Shown here: positions 1 to 17,094 of the stretch, in pieces
Position numbering within the stretch: position 1 is the stretch's first letter
Layout of the letters: each line of letters begins with the position of its first letter
Assembly (NCBI GenBank): GCA_028023455.1
Contig: JAQFVV010006830.1
Coordinates: forward strand, 184,001-248,000
DNA length: 64,000 nucleotides
Direction: 5' to 3'
Origin: Epiperipatus broadwayi
Taxonomy: Eukaryota; Onychophora; Udeonychophora; Euonychophora; Peripatidae
Position numbers and translations under genes: made by a program
The notes under the pieces: generated by a model
Told to the model about the DNA's origin: nothing
Databases searched by the model: none
The model's input: only the letters and a program-made list of their open reading frames with translations

Positions 1-156
1 CATTGTATTGCCTTAGTTGAAAATTTATTGGTGAATTGCTTTTTTTTTTACCAGTTATGTTTTTCAGTTCTGTATTTTCTTTTTAATTTCAATCAAGTTT
101 GTAATATATTCAAAATCTTTTTGATGAGATCCTTGGACAATACTTCTTTGTAATTA

Positions 157-160
157 TCTG

Positions 161-226
<66 letters not shown>

Positions 227-241
227 CATCTATCTATCTAC

Positions 242-328
<87 letters not shown>

Positions 329-451
329 CCTATCTACCTGCCTGTCTGCCTACCTACCTACCTATCCATCCATTCATCCATTTATCTATCTATTGATATC
401 TATCTAGATAATAATTACCTATCTATTTATTTATCTATCTATCTACATCTG

Positions 452-506
<55 letters not shown>
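157..506. repeat. Compound TATC / CT / TA microsatellite
   Basis: A (TATC)n tract to about 346 degrades through TACC, CATC and TTTATC variants, then becomes (CT)n around 452-476 and (TA)n to 506. It lies about 75 bp outside the 3' end of the left Penelope-like half. Bases 1-156 hold nothing I can identify. Confidence 0.95.
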
Positions 507-508
<2 letters not shown>

Positions 509-581
509 TTGCTAATATTATATTTATATATTATATATATATATAAACATTACAAGCATAAAGCTAAACTAGTCAATATAA

Positions 582-1687
582 AATCAAAACTACCCCAAAT
601 CTAAAATTAAACCAGACCAGCATAAAAATAATATTAAAACACAACCTAAGGTTTCACTGCTACAAGCAGACTTCTCAAGTGTAAAGAACTACAAAAAAAA
701 ACCACCCATTATATATACTACTAAAAACTACCCACAAATCCATTCACTTCCCATCCACCCTTAATATTAAAAGAACTCTTAAATAAGTTAATTGCTTCAG
801 AATAATAAATTTTCAATAATAAAGACTCTTTAATTCTTCTTTTGATTTCATTTCTCTCAAAGAAGACAACCTTAGCTTCATCAAAATCAATAGTGTGGCC
901 TGTATCTTTTTCATGGACATACAAAGCAGAACTAAGATATCTATTTTTAACTCTACTTTTATGAACCTTTATTCTTTCATTAAACTCAAACTACTCTGAC
1001 CTATGTAAACCTTCTTACAAAATAAACAAGGAATAAAATATACCACACCAGGAATAGTCTTTCTATCAAAAACTTCTTTTGTATTATTTAATAAATTATT
1101 CAATGTAACACCCCTTTTCCAAGCAATTTTCTTATTTCCAAACAATTTACTATTTCTACACACAATTCTATAAGAAGACAATTTAAATGGCAAAGAAATA
1201 AAATCATATTTTTCTTTAACCTTTACATCCTTACAAATATTACTATTAAATAAAATACTTTTAACAAATTTATCAGAGTATCCAACACTCAAATAATCTT
1301 TATAAAATTGATATTTCTGAAACAAAGCTACCCCACTAGAATTATTTAATTTAATATTCCTATGACAATAATTCCTTAAAGCAGCTACTTTATGAGATAC
1401 AGACTGATAGCTATCAGGTTTAATTATAGATCTTAATTCTTTACTTTTAACTAAATGACTGCACAATAAACAATTAGTTTCTATATTTCTAATCACCAAA
1501 AGATCTAAAAATTTTAACTTACCAAAATCTAACCCCCCTCCTTCTAACACAAATTTTATAGAAGGATCAAAACAATTAAACTCATTTACAAATTCCTTCA
1601 ATTTATCATTCTCAACTACAAATAAACAATCATCAACATATCTGACAAATAATTTTACATATAAACAATTCTTTTTAATAATAATTT
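582..1687 (-). pseudogene. Penelope-like element family A, left (minus-strand) copy, frameshifted
   Basis: This is a 5'-truncated Penelope-like retroelement whose protein would be a reverse transcriptase fused to a GIY-YIG endonuclease. Reading leftwards, it starts just before RT motif C (YVDD, near 1650), runs through the thumb, and meets a one-base deletion near 985 where the partner copy has three A residues after GTTT. The deletion splits the endonuclease into pieces at about 1601-969 and 924-721. The stop is TAG at 721-723. The predicted residues are otherwise identical to the right-hand copy. The 3' untranslated part (720-582) carries a hammerhead-like hairpin. It is the mirror image of 1709-2816 about a 21-bp centre, so both copies probably arose in one insertion. 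Confidence 0.9.
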
Positions 1688-1708
1688 ATATTAGTTTTAT
1701 GGAAGAGG

Positions 1709-6514
<4,806 letters not shown>

Positions 6515-6649
6515 TATTTATGCTATGTTTTTTTTTAAGTGTCATAGCATCGGCCGGGACGCGAACCCGCAACCCGGGCAACTGCCTGCAAGTGCAAGCA
6601 GTCGCGCTGACCTCTCGACCACCGATGCAAGACTATTTATGCTATGTTT
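6515..6649 (-). mobile_element. tRNA-derived SINE with 16-bp target-site duplication
   Basis: The body (6531-6633, minus strand) is tRNA-like: the acceptor pairs GCATCGG with CCGATGC perfectly, followed by an A-box-like TGGTCGAGAGG and a B-box-like GGGTTCGCGTCCC with a T-stem. After the acceptor come TATGACACTT and an A-run. The flanks are an identical 16-bp repeat, tatttatgctatgttt, at 6515-6530 and 6634-6649, the mark of retrotransposition. Its GC content contrasts sharply with the surroundings. A related copy lies at 38900-38999, so this is a family and not a lone tRNA gene. The parent tRNA is uncertain (the D-arm resembles type II tRNAs). Confidence 0.85.
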
Positions 6650-7212
6650 GCTTCCATTTTTAAAAATAACTACAGTTATATCCCTATAAGATATTTTTTT
6701 TGAAAGCCATTGGATTTGTGGATAAAAGAGAACTGGTAAAACATTTGTAGTAAACATTATAATCTATAAGAAAACTTAAAGTCAGTAAATAAAATCAGAA
6801 AACTTCATTGTCGAGTTTATATTAAAACATAAAAATATGATACACGATGATTTCAATTTATATTTTTAGAGTCAAAGTAATTGTATGAAGACACAAACAA
6901 AATAAATATATATGTAAATGATGAAATAGTGAAACATTTATGATAAATGTTATTGTATTGCTCAGAAAGCATAAAATCTATAAGAGGAATCTATTAGTTC
7001 ACTGATCATTTTTTAAAAAAATAATAATATGCAGTATAGAAAGGTTTTTTATTGTTTTTATTTGTACAGTGACTGTGAATGAGTGAACACAAACAACAAA
7101 TCTACATATATATGTATTCTCTTAATTTAATATTAATAATTATATTTCTAAAATTTTGTTTATACTTCTATCGTAATTTTTATATGATTATTTTATACAC
7201 AAAATATGTTTT
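6650..7212. other. AT-rich interval, nothing recognised
   Basis: No coding motif, repeat or RNA gene seen between the SINE and the TA tract that caps PLE family B. Confidence 0.6.
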
Positions 7213-7254
<42 letters not shown>

Positions 7255-7256
7255 TT

Positions 7257-7290
<34 letters not shown>
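7213..7290. repeat. (TA)n capping the left end of PLE family B
   Basis: Two TA tracts interrupted at about 7250-7260. The second runs straight into the short inverted 3'-end copy of the element. Confidence 0.95.
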
Positions 7291-7294
<4 letters not shown>

Positions 7295-7371
7295 TTCAAA
7301 ACAATACAATAATTAATACAGTAACAATATTTTAAACAAATATATACCAATTTAATAAATTAGATTATTGT

Positions 7372-8139
7372 ATGGTAATAAAAGATATTGAAAAAAGAGG
7401 ATATATTCCTTGGTATTCAAATGTGCCAATTGCACATAAATTATCCAGTTTAAAATCATTTTTATTTAGGAATAATAAATTATGTAAATATAGTTCTGAT
7501 AAAATAAGTAACATAAATGTATTTATTATGGATTTGTTAAATGTTGGATATGATCATAAATTAATTTATAATATTGTTACTAAGTTTAATAATAATAGAA
7601 ATATTTTAGATGCCATAGATATTGATAAAATAAAATATACTTGGATATCAATACCATTTATTTGTAATGAACAGGTTAAATTTATAAAACAGATATATAA
7701 AAATATATGTCGAGTTGCATTTTATACTACTCCTAATTTAAATAGATTAATAAATAATTCAAAAAATAGGTGTGGTATTTTAAATCAAAGTTGTGCAATA
7801 TATAAATGGCTATGTTTTTGTGGAAAGGCATATATTGGGGAATCTCGATGTACATTGGAGAAAAGATCAAGGGAGCATTTGTTATTATATAAACGAGTGC
7901 AAAAATCAAGACAAGAGAATGTTAGAAATGATGATGTATCACCATCAGTATTTTTTGATCATAATGTAACATGTAATTATGGTTTTGATTTTGATTTTAA
8001 TAAAGTTAAAATTCTGTGTATTGAAAGAAATAATAATAAACGCAAAATTAAAGAAGCTATGTTAATAAAAAGTGAAAAGCAACAGTTGATAAATAGACAG
8101 ACAGCCAATATAAAAATTAATGAATTGTGGGAAAATTGA
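7372..8139 (+). CDS. Partial Penelope-like protein: thumb plus GIY-YIG endonuclease (family B)
   Basis: A 255-codon ORF with no internal stop. Residues 1-120 correspond to the PLE thumb/linker (LNVGYD at 56-61 matches LSVGYS of family A). The nuclease follows: Y144, LCFC (147-150), AYIGES (153-158), R165, REH (167-169), H197, and an acidic/basic stretch IERNNNKRKIKEA (217-229). The whole RT catalytic core is missing. The second His of the HxxxxxGH zinc pair is Asn202, an odd loss or family difference. The ATG is 14 bp past the 76-bp inverted arm, so the start is a product of truncation. It differs strongly from family A, so it is a separate lineage. A fragment that has kept its frame may be recent; expression is unproven. 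Confidence 0.8.
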   Translation: MVIKDIEKRGYIPWYSNVPIAHKLSSLKSFLFRNNKLCKYSSDKISNINVFIMDLLNVGYDHKLIYNIVTKFNNNRNILDAIDIDKIKYTWISIPFICNEQVKFIKQIYKNICRVAFYTTPNLNRLINNSKNRCGILNQSCAIYKWLCFCGKAYIGESRCTLEKRSREHLLLYKRVQKSRQENVRNDDVSPSVFFDHNVTCNYGFDFDFNKVKILCIERNNNKRKIKEAMLIKSEKQQLINRQTANIKINELWEN

Positions 8140-8198
8140 TGTATGACGTATTGCTTTTGTTTACATTTGTAACGGTTTTTTCTAATACAATTTGAGTT

Positions 8199-8238
8199 TA
8201 GTTGACAACGACTACATAGATAGTTGAAAGTACTTCTA
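8199..8238 (+). ncRNA. Hammerhead-like remnant in PLE family B 3' region
   Basis: Possible stem I TAG/CTA (8199-8201 with 8236-8238), decayed core TTGACAA, stem II GACTA/TAGTT around CATAGA, intact GAAA at 8226-8229, minimal stem III AG/CU and U at the cleavage position 8235. The core lacks the conserved C3 and G8, so activity is unlikely. Related copies are in the palindrome at 15555-15830. Confidence 0.4.
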
Positions 8239-8312
8239 TTAAATTGGTATATATTTGTTTAAAATATTGTTACTGTATTAATTATTGTATTGTTTTGAAT
8301 AATTATATATAT

Positions 8313-8870
8313 TTTATTATAATTGGAATACAGACATTGATTAATAATTTACATATATATATATATATATGCATACTGAAAAGTATGGAACACTGAAAGT
8401 AGAAACAAACAATATATATATATATATATATACTGAAAGTAGAAACAAACAATATATATATATTATAATGTAATCAAGATTTATCAACAAAGTGTGAGCT
8501 ATTTTCCATTTTATACATGTACACCGAAGAACATTTGAACAAAGTATAGTGGATATCACAGCTCCATTGTATTTACTAATAATAAATAGTAAAATTAATG
8601 GCTATTTAAATTTTCACTTCAATGATAATTTATTAATTAATTTACATCTTGATGAAAAAAAAATTGTACACTAACATGATTACATTAATGTTCTGTTTGG
8701 AATTTGGCTAGAATGTATTATATAAATACGACTGTTATATCACTTATGGGGTTGGGTAAATTGAAGAAAGTTTGTATAGTGTGAGAGATACTCGGTACTT
8801 GTTTTACATAGTTAGAGTGTTTTATATAAGTGCAAGTTTAAAATTGCCTAATCTAAGAGGCTGAGTTGGT
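8313..8870. repeat. Short tandem duplication around TA tracts, otherwise unassigned
   Basis: The phrase actgaaagtagaaacaaac is present twice (about 8392 and 8432), each time followed by (TA)n, a local duplication. No gene is seen in the remainder. Confidence 0.6.
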
Positions 8871-9690
8871 TGGTGTTGAGAAACATGAAGATGGAAGTGA
8901 GATTAATGACCAGATATCATTAAAAGTTTTACTGGAGACAAGGAGCTGATCACATTTCTTGACGTTTTTGAGAGTTTGATAAAAATGGTATGGATTGTGG
9001 GGTTGGTAATTCCATGAGTGTTTTGCATCTTACAGTCCATATGGCATAAAGGACAAAGGTGGAAAGTCTAATTATTGAAAATGATCCATTATGAATGGAA
9101 TTTTCAAGTGAGAGAATTATGTCAGTTCTTATGTTGGAGTTGATGATGATCATATCTTTCAGCATTTTAAGTCCTGGGCATCAGTGTATAATATGCTCTA
9201 TGGTCACAGGGTCACAGACCACATATTGGGTCAATGCTAGAAAGACCTCTTCAGTGATAAAGAAACCAATTCATGGGAAGTATATTAAGATTAATTTTAA
9301 TGATGAAGTAAAAGGAATTTGGGTTCCAGACTTCATCTTTTGAAGTATGTAATTAGTCTTCAGTTGGTTACATCTACACTGATTTTAATGGGCTATTGAT
9401 TAGAGTTAATTAGGCTGTACACTTCCCATAGGGTGATTTTTTGATCAAGGTTAGAGGGCATGATTGGGTTATATAGTTTTAAGTGTTCTACTAATGATGA
9501 TACCCATGACTTGGTGAAAGGCAGTGGATGATCAGTCGGTACAATTTTTTCAACAATGTTGAAATATCCAAAGGAATGGATAAGATTATGCAGAGTATTG
9601 TGGGTTTTTGTAAGATGATTGCCTGTATTGAGTGGAATGACAGGCCATTGTACCTTCATGACCATTGTATACCTCATAAATTTTTGGAGA
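8870..9690 (-). pseudogene. C-terminal tail of a non-LTR retrotransposon ORF2, degraded
   Basis: On the minus strand, 9677-9393 is open (95 codons, including LTKTHNTLHNLIHSFGY and LPFTKSWVSSLVEHLKLY). After a break, 9340-8950 continues in shifting frames with PMNWFLYH, then a CGLC...TIEH...CPGL pattern. The latter resembles the CxxC/HxxxxC zinc finger found at the C-terminus of many LINE proteins (zf-RVT type), followed by a hydrophobic LYAIWTVRC segment that such tails often have. At least one frameshift and stops are needed to join them, so it is broken. No RT domain is present. I cannot name the clade; an alternative is an unrelated host pseudogene. Confidence 0.5.
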
Positions 9691-10970
9691 GTTTGGCATT
9701 ATAATTTACAAAAAAAAAAAAATTATTTTTTTTAATCTAAAAAATTCATGATCCAAAAATATTATGTAAGCAGGAATGTAAAATCATTAATAATCTAACT
9801 ACATATATTGTCCCAGTCAAAATATGTTTATCCATCTAACATGATCTGGAATTCACAAAATGTACTTCAAACCCAGTCAAGCCCAAGATTTAGGTCAGGG
9901 ACCAGCCTGGATTCAAACCCACTCTCTAAGCCCAGATCTAAAACCTAATGAATAACATAATAGTGATGGCACATAAAGCTTAGCAAGACACTGAGACATC
10001 TATTAACTATGACTCTATCAAAATAATATATAAGCATGGCTGTAATATGTGGAAGTGGAGGAAAAGAAGGAATTCAAACTACTCAAATAAGTTAGACAAT
10101 AAAATATAGTTTAATATACTGACAAATTATTATACATTTATAAATTAATGAAATTAGTATGTGCATGAATGAGCAAATGATAGATAATTACATAGTGTCA
10201 TTCATGCTATTGCTTCTCATATGCTCTTTATTAGCTAAATAATATATTATAAATAAACACACATCTTGGGTGGGTCCAATATTAAGATGCCAATCAGTTA
10301 TTAGAAAGAAGTTACATAAAATTGCCATTAACGCTTTGATTTACGGTTCTGAAATGTGGTGACAAACATATGATTTAGGGGAGCGTTCTGAAATTCATTA
10401 TACATATGATATAAATTATTTTCACACCAATGAGGTTGTGAAAATAAACAAAAGACAGTTGAAAGATTATATTTGAATCTATGACAAAATATTTAATGAA
10501 AAATTATTTTAACAATAGTAAGACAAACACTTTATTTTTCCCAAGGCATATACTCTTAAATAGATATATAAACCACAGACAGTAGGATTGTATATGATTG
10601 AAATAAATGTAATCAATAAAACTAGAAGTAGTTGGTATTTACATATATTTTAAGCAGAGCACAATTTTAATATTAGAGCATTAAAACTGGGTCATGAAGC
10701 AAAAGAAATACTAATACGAAGAAGTTTGCGGTGCTGACATAATAACCTAAAAATAACTCAGAGGAAAAGGTCATGCTTTTGGATAAAAAACGAAATCTCA
10801 CACCTCCTTCTTGGGTAGTGCTTAGAGAAAAGTAGATAGGCATGGCATGGCCCAGACTTTTGCTTGTATAACCGACATGAAAGGCCTTTTATCTATGAAG
10901 TGAATATGCATAGCATGTGCCAAACTTACAGGATCACTGCAAGAGGCATTTTATACAAAATAAATATGAT
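9691..10970. other. Unassigned interval with moderate base composition
   Basis: Less AT-rich patches (9850-9960, 10720-10930) but no open frame or motif. Two diverged ~70-bp repeats sharing GCATrGCATGkCC lie near 10840 and 10905. Confidence 0.4.
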
Positions 10971-10972
10971 TC

Positions 10973-11040
10973 TGGATAGCTCAACTATCTACGGAATGAG
11001 ATATAAGAAATCTATGGGTTCGAGCTTGTCGTAACCCCCA
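10973..11040 (+). mobile_element. Possible tRNA-derived SINE head
   Basis: GGATAGCTCAACTATCTACGG resembles an A box and D-arm, and GGGTTCGAGCTTG about 45 bp later resembles a B box. No clean cloverleaf and no target duplication seen, so this is a decayed SINE head at best. Confidence 0.35.
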
Positions 11041-12585
11041 GATTAAAAGATTAGAAGCATGCATATATAAAAACACAAAGATCGGCTAAATGTCAGAAAC
11101 GCAGTAATGATACATGTCTCTAACAACATTGAATAATTTTACTGCTTTAAAATAAATGACCCTTGTTTGAATACTATAACACGCCATGCAATTATAATAT
11201 ATATATATATAGAGAGAGAATATTTCATTTAATAAAATATACGTTAAGATTTTACATAGTAAAAGAAATAAGATTTACTCCCATCCCTTTTCTGCTATTT
11301 TTAAATAAATCAATCACACCTTCATGATTTTTATAATAACTAAAATATTTAAATACAAGATTTGAAATTTTAAAAGTATGAAAAATGAAGTAAGATTAGC
11401 AGTTATATATAGAAAACAAATTATAAGTCACCCTTTCAGAAATCAATAAATAATATTTTAAAATTTCAAAGCATTAATTAGCTATAGATAATCCAGAGTT
11501 AAACAAATATACTTTTATAATAAACCAACAAAATGTTGACTCGTAAAAAAAAAAAAAACTGGCGAATATATTAATTTATAATGCATTATATATATATTTA
11601 AAGGGGACGTTAATAACCTTTTCATGAAAGTTTAATTTAAAAAAAATGACAGTAAAGATTTAGAAATTAAGCTCGCCAGGTTGAGAGATTGGCAATTTAA
11701 TAATAATACGAGTATACATATAAAATCAAGTAATAAATAACTATAAATAATTGACTGCACCAAATTTGAAGAAAGTTAGAGCATATGAGAGAAAATTAGA
11801 TTTTTAAAATCATTTAAAAGCAAATTATATTTACATATTAATTTAAACAAAAGAAAATTGAACAATACGTTAGAAATCTTGATAGCAGGATTTGAGATTA
11901 GTGAAGCTAGATTCATTTTCAAATAGTAGCATAAACTTTACCTTGCACAAATTTAATAAGTCTATTTTCAAAGTACAGCTCATGCATGGCAAATTGAGGA
12001 TCCAAACGAATTCTTCTAAGTGACAGCGAGCTTCTCTATTAGCATTTTTAAAAGTTCTCCATCGGATCTTTACTTTCTTTCAGGGCAGCAGTTAGATGAT
12101 ACATTAGCGGGAAGAATGACCCACCAGGGTCAGCAAGAGGGTGGATTTACGACTACATCATTTTAGATTTCAAGCGACATGTATCTGATCCTTCAATAGT
12201 AGCTAATCTCTCCTGTAATTCCAAATTCAGTCATTTTATACTTTTTCTTTTATCTGTTGTTTTTGAAAGATGCAATTGTAAGATAACATCCAAAAATAAA
12301 TTCAAATCTATTTCCAAATTAGAAATAGATTTGACAACATGTTTTATACAAAAGAAAATCTTTAATCTACTTAATCCCATTTATTTTAAGTAAAACTTTA
12401 ATTAAAAAAAATATCCCCCTTTAATTATTTTTGGACAATTAACAACAGTCTCATCTTCCATATTGGATTTTATAAAAAATATACAGTTTAATAGAAAAAC
12501 AAGCAATTTAAAAAGAAAAAGCTAAAAATGACATATAGTATAATAAATATTTAAAAACATCAATATTTTATTAGTAAGTTTTGCT

Positions 12586-12586
<1 letters not shown>
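11041..12586. other. Unassigned AT-rich interval with one candidate acceptor site
   Basis: Mostly AT-rich. Around 12060-12160 the composition is nearer neutral and TTTACTTTCTTTCAG at 12069-12083 looks like a splice acceptor. The downstream frame reads QQLDDTLAGRMTHQGQQEG before stopping at 12166. No homology recognised. Confidence 0.3.

Positions 12587-12641
<55 letters not shown>
12587..12641. repeat. (TA)n microsatellite
   Basis: Uninterrupted TA tract with no mobile element recognised on either side. Confidence 0.95.
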
Positions 12642-15554
<2,913 letters not shown>

Positions 15555-15830
15555 TTTATGTGTAATCTTATAATTAAATATTAATAAACACAGTAACATA
15601 AATATATATAAAGTACAACTTTACAAACTTTTAGCGCCCTAGAAGAGCTTTTGACTAGCTTTGTAGTCTTTACTAACTAACTGTAAAAAAATAGAGTTAA
15701 TTGACAAAGACTATGAAGCTAGCTGAAAGTGCTCCTAGGTGGATAAAAGTTTTTAAGGTTGCACTTTATATATATATTTATGCTACTGTATTAATTAATA
15801 TTTAATTACAAGATTATGTATATAACTTAG
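15555..15830. mobile_element. Head-to-head pair of PLE family B-like 3' ends (imperfect palindrome)
   Basis: Left arm 15555-15690 and right arm 15698-15830 are inverted copies of about 80-85% identity. The right arm resembles the 3' region of PLE family B (8195-8300): TTGACAA, a GACTA hairpin, TGAAAG, then TACTGTATTAATTA. No coding part remains. It sits 40 bp before the hammerhead array. Divergence between the arms shows it is older than the family A palindrome. Confidence 0.65.
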
Positions 15831-15998
15831 AAGAAATATGGATATGAATATCATTATATATATATATATATGAAAAACAAAAACAAGTTAAAAACTTGCT
15901 AACGCTTGTATTTATGTCAACAGATGGCATTCTACCAAAAACACCGTCAAGCGTATGTTTCCATAAACGTCAGGCATGCATTCACTATCTCTAACTTT

Positions 15999-16057
15999 AA
16001 TTCACTTTCAGATCATGATTTCAAGCTATTTGCTATCATCAGTGAAAGACAGGAATT
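15999..16057 (-). ncRNA. Type I hammerhead ribozyme, monomer 1
   Basis: On the minus strand: outer stem I AATTC/GAATT, inner stem I CTTTCA/TGAAAG, core CTGATGA, stem II AGC/GCT around AAATA (preceded by a U-U mismatch), GAAA, 3-bp stem III ATC/GAT with a 2-base loop, then C17. Predicted cleavage lies between 16011 and 16010. Compared with monomer 2 one base is missing in the outer part of stem I (TTCAC versus TTCCAC). Confidence 0.8.
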
Positions 16058-16394
16058 TTAGAAACTAGATCTAAACACAAACTCTGAGCGTTTATGAAAC
16101 AGTTTCTATTCAGCTTGCAAGCGTGAATCTTTTAGACATGTAATGTCTCCAAACTCAGCATAGCAAGCCAGATAGCTACATGGGTCTGATCTCAGTTCAG
16201 CATCACCACATAGTAGAAGCCTCTGCAATATACATCATTGCTAGAAAGACCTCAAAGGTACATTTATGAAAAACAAAAACAAGTTAAAACTTGCTAACGC
16301 TTGTATTTATGTCAACAGATGGCATTCTACAAAAAACACCATCAAGCGTATGTTTCCATAAACATCAGAGCATGCATTCACTATCTCTAACTTT

Positions 16395-16454
16395 AATTCC
16401 ACTTTCAGATCATGATTTCAAGCTATTTGCTATCATCAGTGAAAGACAGGAATT
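16395..16454 (-). ncRNA. Type I hammerhead ribozyme, monomer 2 (best preserved)
   Basis: All elements are present: outer stem I AATTCC/GGAATT, internal loop TGT against T (the place where hammerheads make loop-loop contacts), inner stem I CTTTCA/TGAAAG, core CTGATGA, stem II AGC/GCT, GAAA, stem III ATC-at-GAT, and C17. Predicted cleavage is between 16408 and 16407 on the minus strand. Together with monomer 1 it would release a 397-nt RNA (16407 down to 16011). The weak point is stem II, three base pairs after a U-U at 10.1/11.1. Confidence 0.85.
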
Positions 16455-16554
16455 TTAGAAACTAGATCTAAACACAAACTCTGAGCGTTTATGAAACAGT
16501 TTCTATTCAGCTTGCAAGCGTGAATCTTTTAGACACGTAATGTCTCCAAACTCA

Positions 16555-16605
16555 CTGATGATAGCAAATAGCTTGAAATCATGATCTGAAAGTGGAATTA
16601 AAGTT
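16555..16605 (+). ncRNA. Hammerhead remnant, monomer 3, cut by the inversion junction
   Basis: CTGATGA (16555-16561), stem II, GAAA, stem III and the 3' strand of stem I (TGAAAG, TGGAATT) are intact. The 5' strand of stem I is replaced by CCAAACTCA from the opposite-facing monomer, so only three base pairs can form and self-cleavage is not expected. Confidence 0.75.
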
Positions 16606-16937
16606 AGAGATAGTGAATGCATGCTCTGACGTTTATGGAAACATATGCTTGATGGTGTTTTTGGTAGAACGCCATCTGTTGACATACATACAAGCGTTAG
16701 CAAGTTTTTAACTTGTTTTTGTTTTTCATAAATGTACCTTTGAGGTCTTTTTAGCAATGATATATATTGCAGAGGCTTCTACTATGTGGTGATGCTGAAC
16801 TGAGATCAGACCCATGTAGCTATTTGGCTTGCTATGCTGAGTTTGGAGACATTACGTGTCTAAAAGATTCACGCTTGCAAGCTGAATAGAAACTGTTTCA
16901 TAAACGCTCAGAGTTTGTGTTTAGATCTAGTTTCTAA

Positions 16938-16997
16938 AATTCCTGTCTTTCACTCATGATAGCAAATAGCTTGAAATCATGATCTGAAAGTGGAATT
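16938..16997 (+). ncRNA. Hammerhead ribozyme, monomer 4, core mutation
   Basis: Identical layout to monomer 2, with both parts of stem I complete, but the core reads CTCATGA: the invariant G5 is C. That single change should abolish cleavage after C 16984. Confidence 0.8.
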
Positions 16998-17094
16998 AAA
17001 GTTAGAGATAGTGAATGCATGCTCAGACGTTTATGGAAACATATGCTTGACGGTGTTTTTGGTAGAACGCCATCTGTTGACATATATATATATG

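Larger units (their letters stand above)
7282..8312 (+). mobile_element. Penelope-like element family B with 76-bp inverted end copy
   Basis: The left 76 bp (7282-7357) are a perfect inverted copy of 8237-8312, the 3' end of the element. Between them lies a 5'-truncated element with a 255-codon ORF and about 100 bp of 3' region. The arms could be taken for terminal inverted repeats, but the pattern is better explained as a very short inverted half of the same head-to-head insertion type seen elsewhere in the window. Confidence 0.85.
15871..17080. mobile_element. Retrozyme-like array: ~397-bp hammerhead monomers, tandem then inverted
   Basis: The left half (15871 to about 16553) is 1.7 monomers read on the minus strand; identical landmarks recur 396-397 bp apart (15871/16267, 16011/16408). 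The right half (about 16553-17080) is 1.3 monomers read on the plus strand (landmarks at 16586/16984). Both outer ends abut (TA)n, at 15856-15870 and 17081-17094, and both break the monomer at a CATA site. The monomers have no coding potential. Each carries a type I hammerhead (see separate entries). Size, tandem layout and ribozyme type match metazoan retrozymes, which yield small circular RNAs and probably depend on PLE enzymes in trans. The halves meet at a 3-base microhomology (TCA). Confidence 0.85.

Noticed and set aside
157-446. Regular short repeats resembling an array
   Set aside because: Tetranucleotide microsatellite without unique spacers; not CRISPR, and the context is eukaryotic.
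7282-8312. DNA transposon with 76-bp terminal inverted repeats
   Set aside because: The ORF is a Penelope-like nuclease fragment and the arm equals the element's own 3' end.
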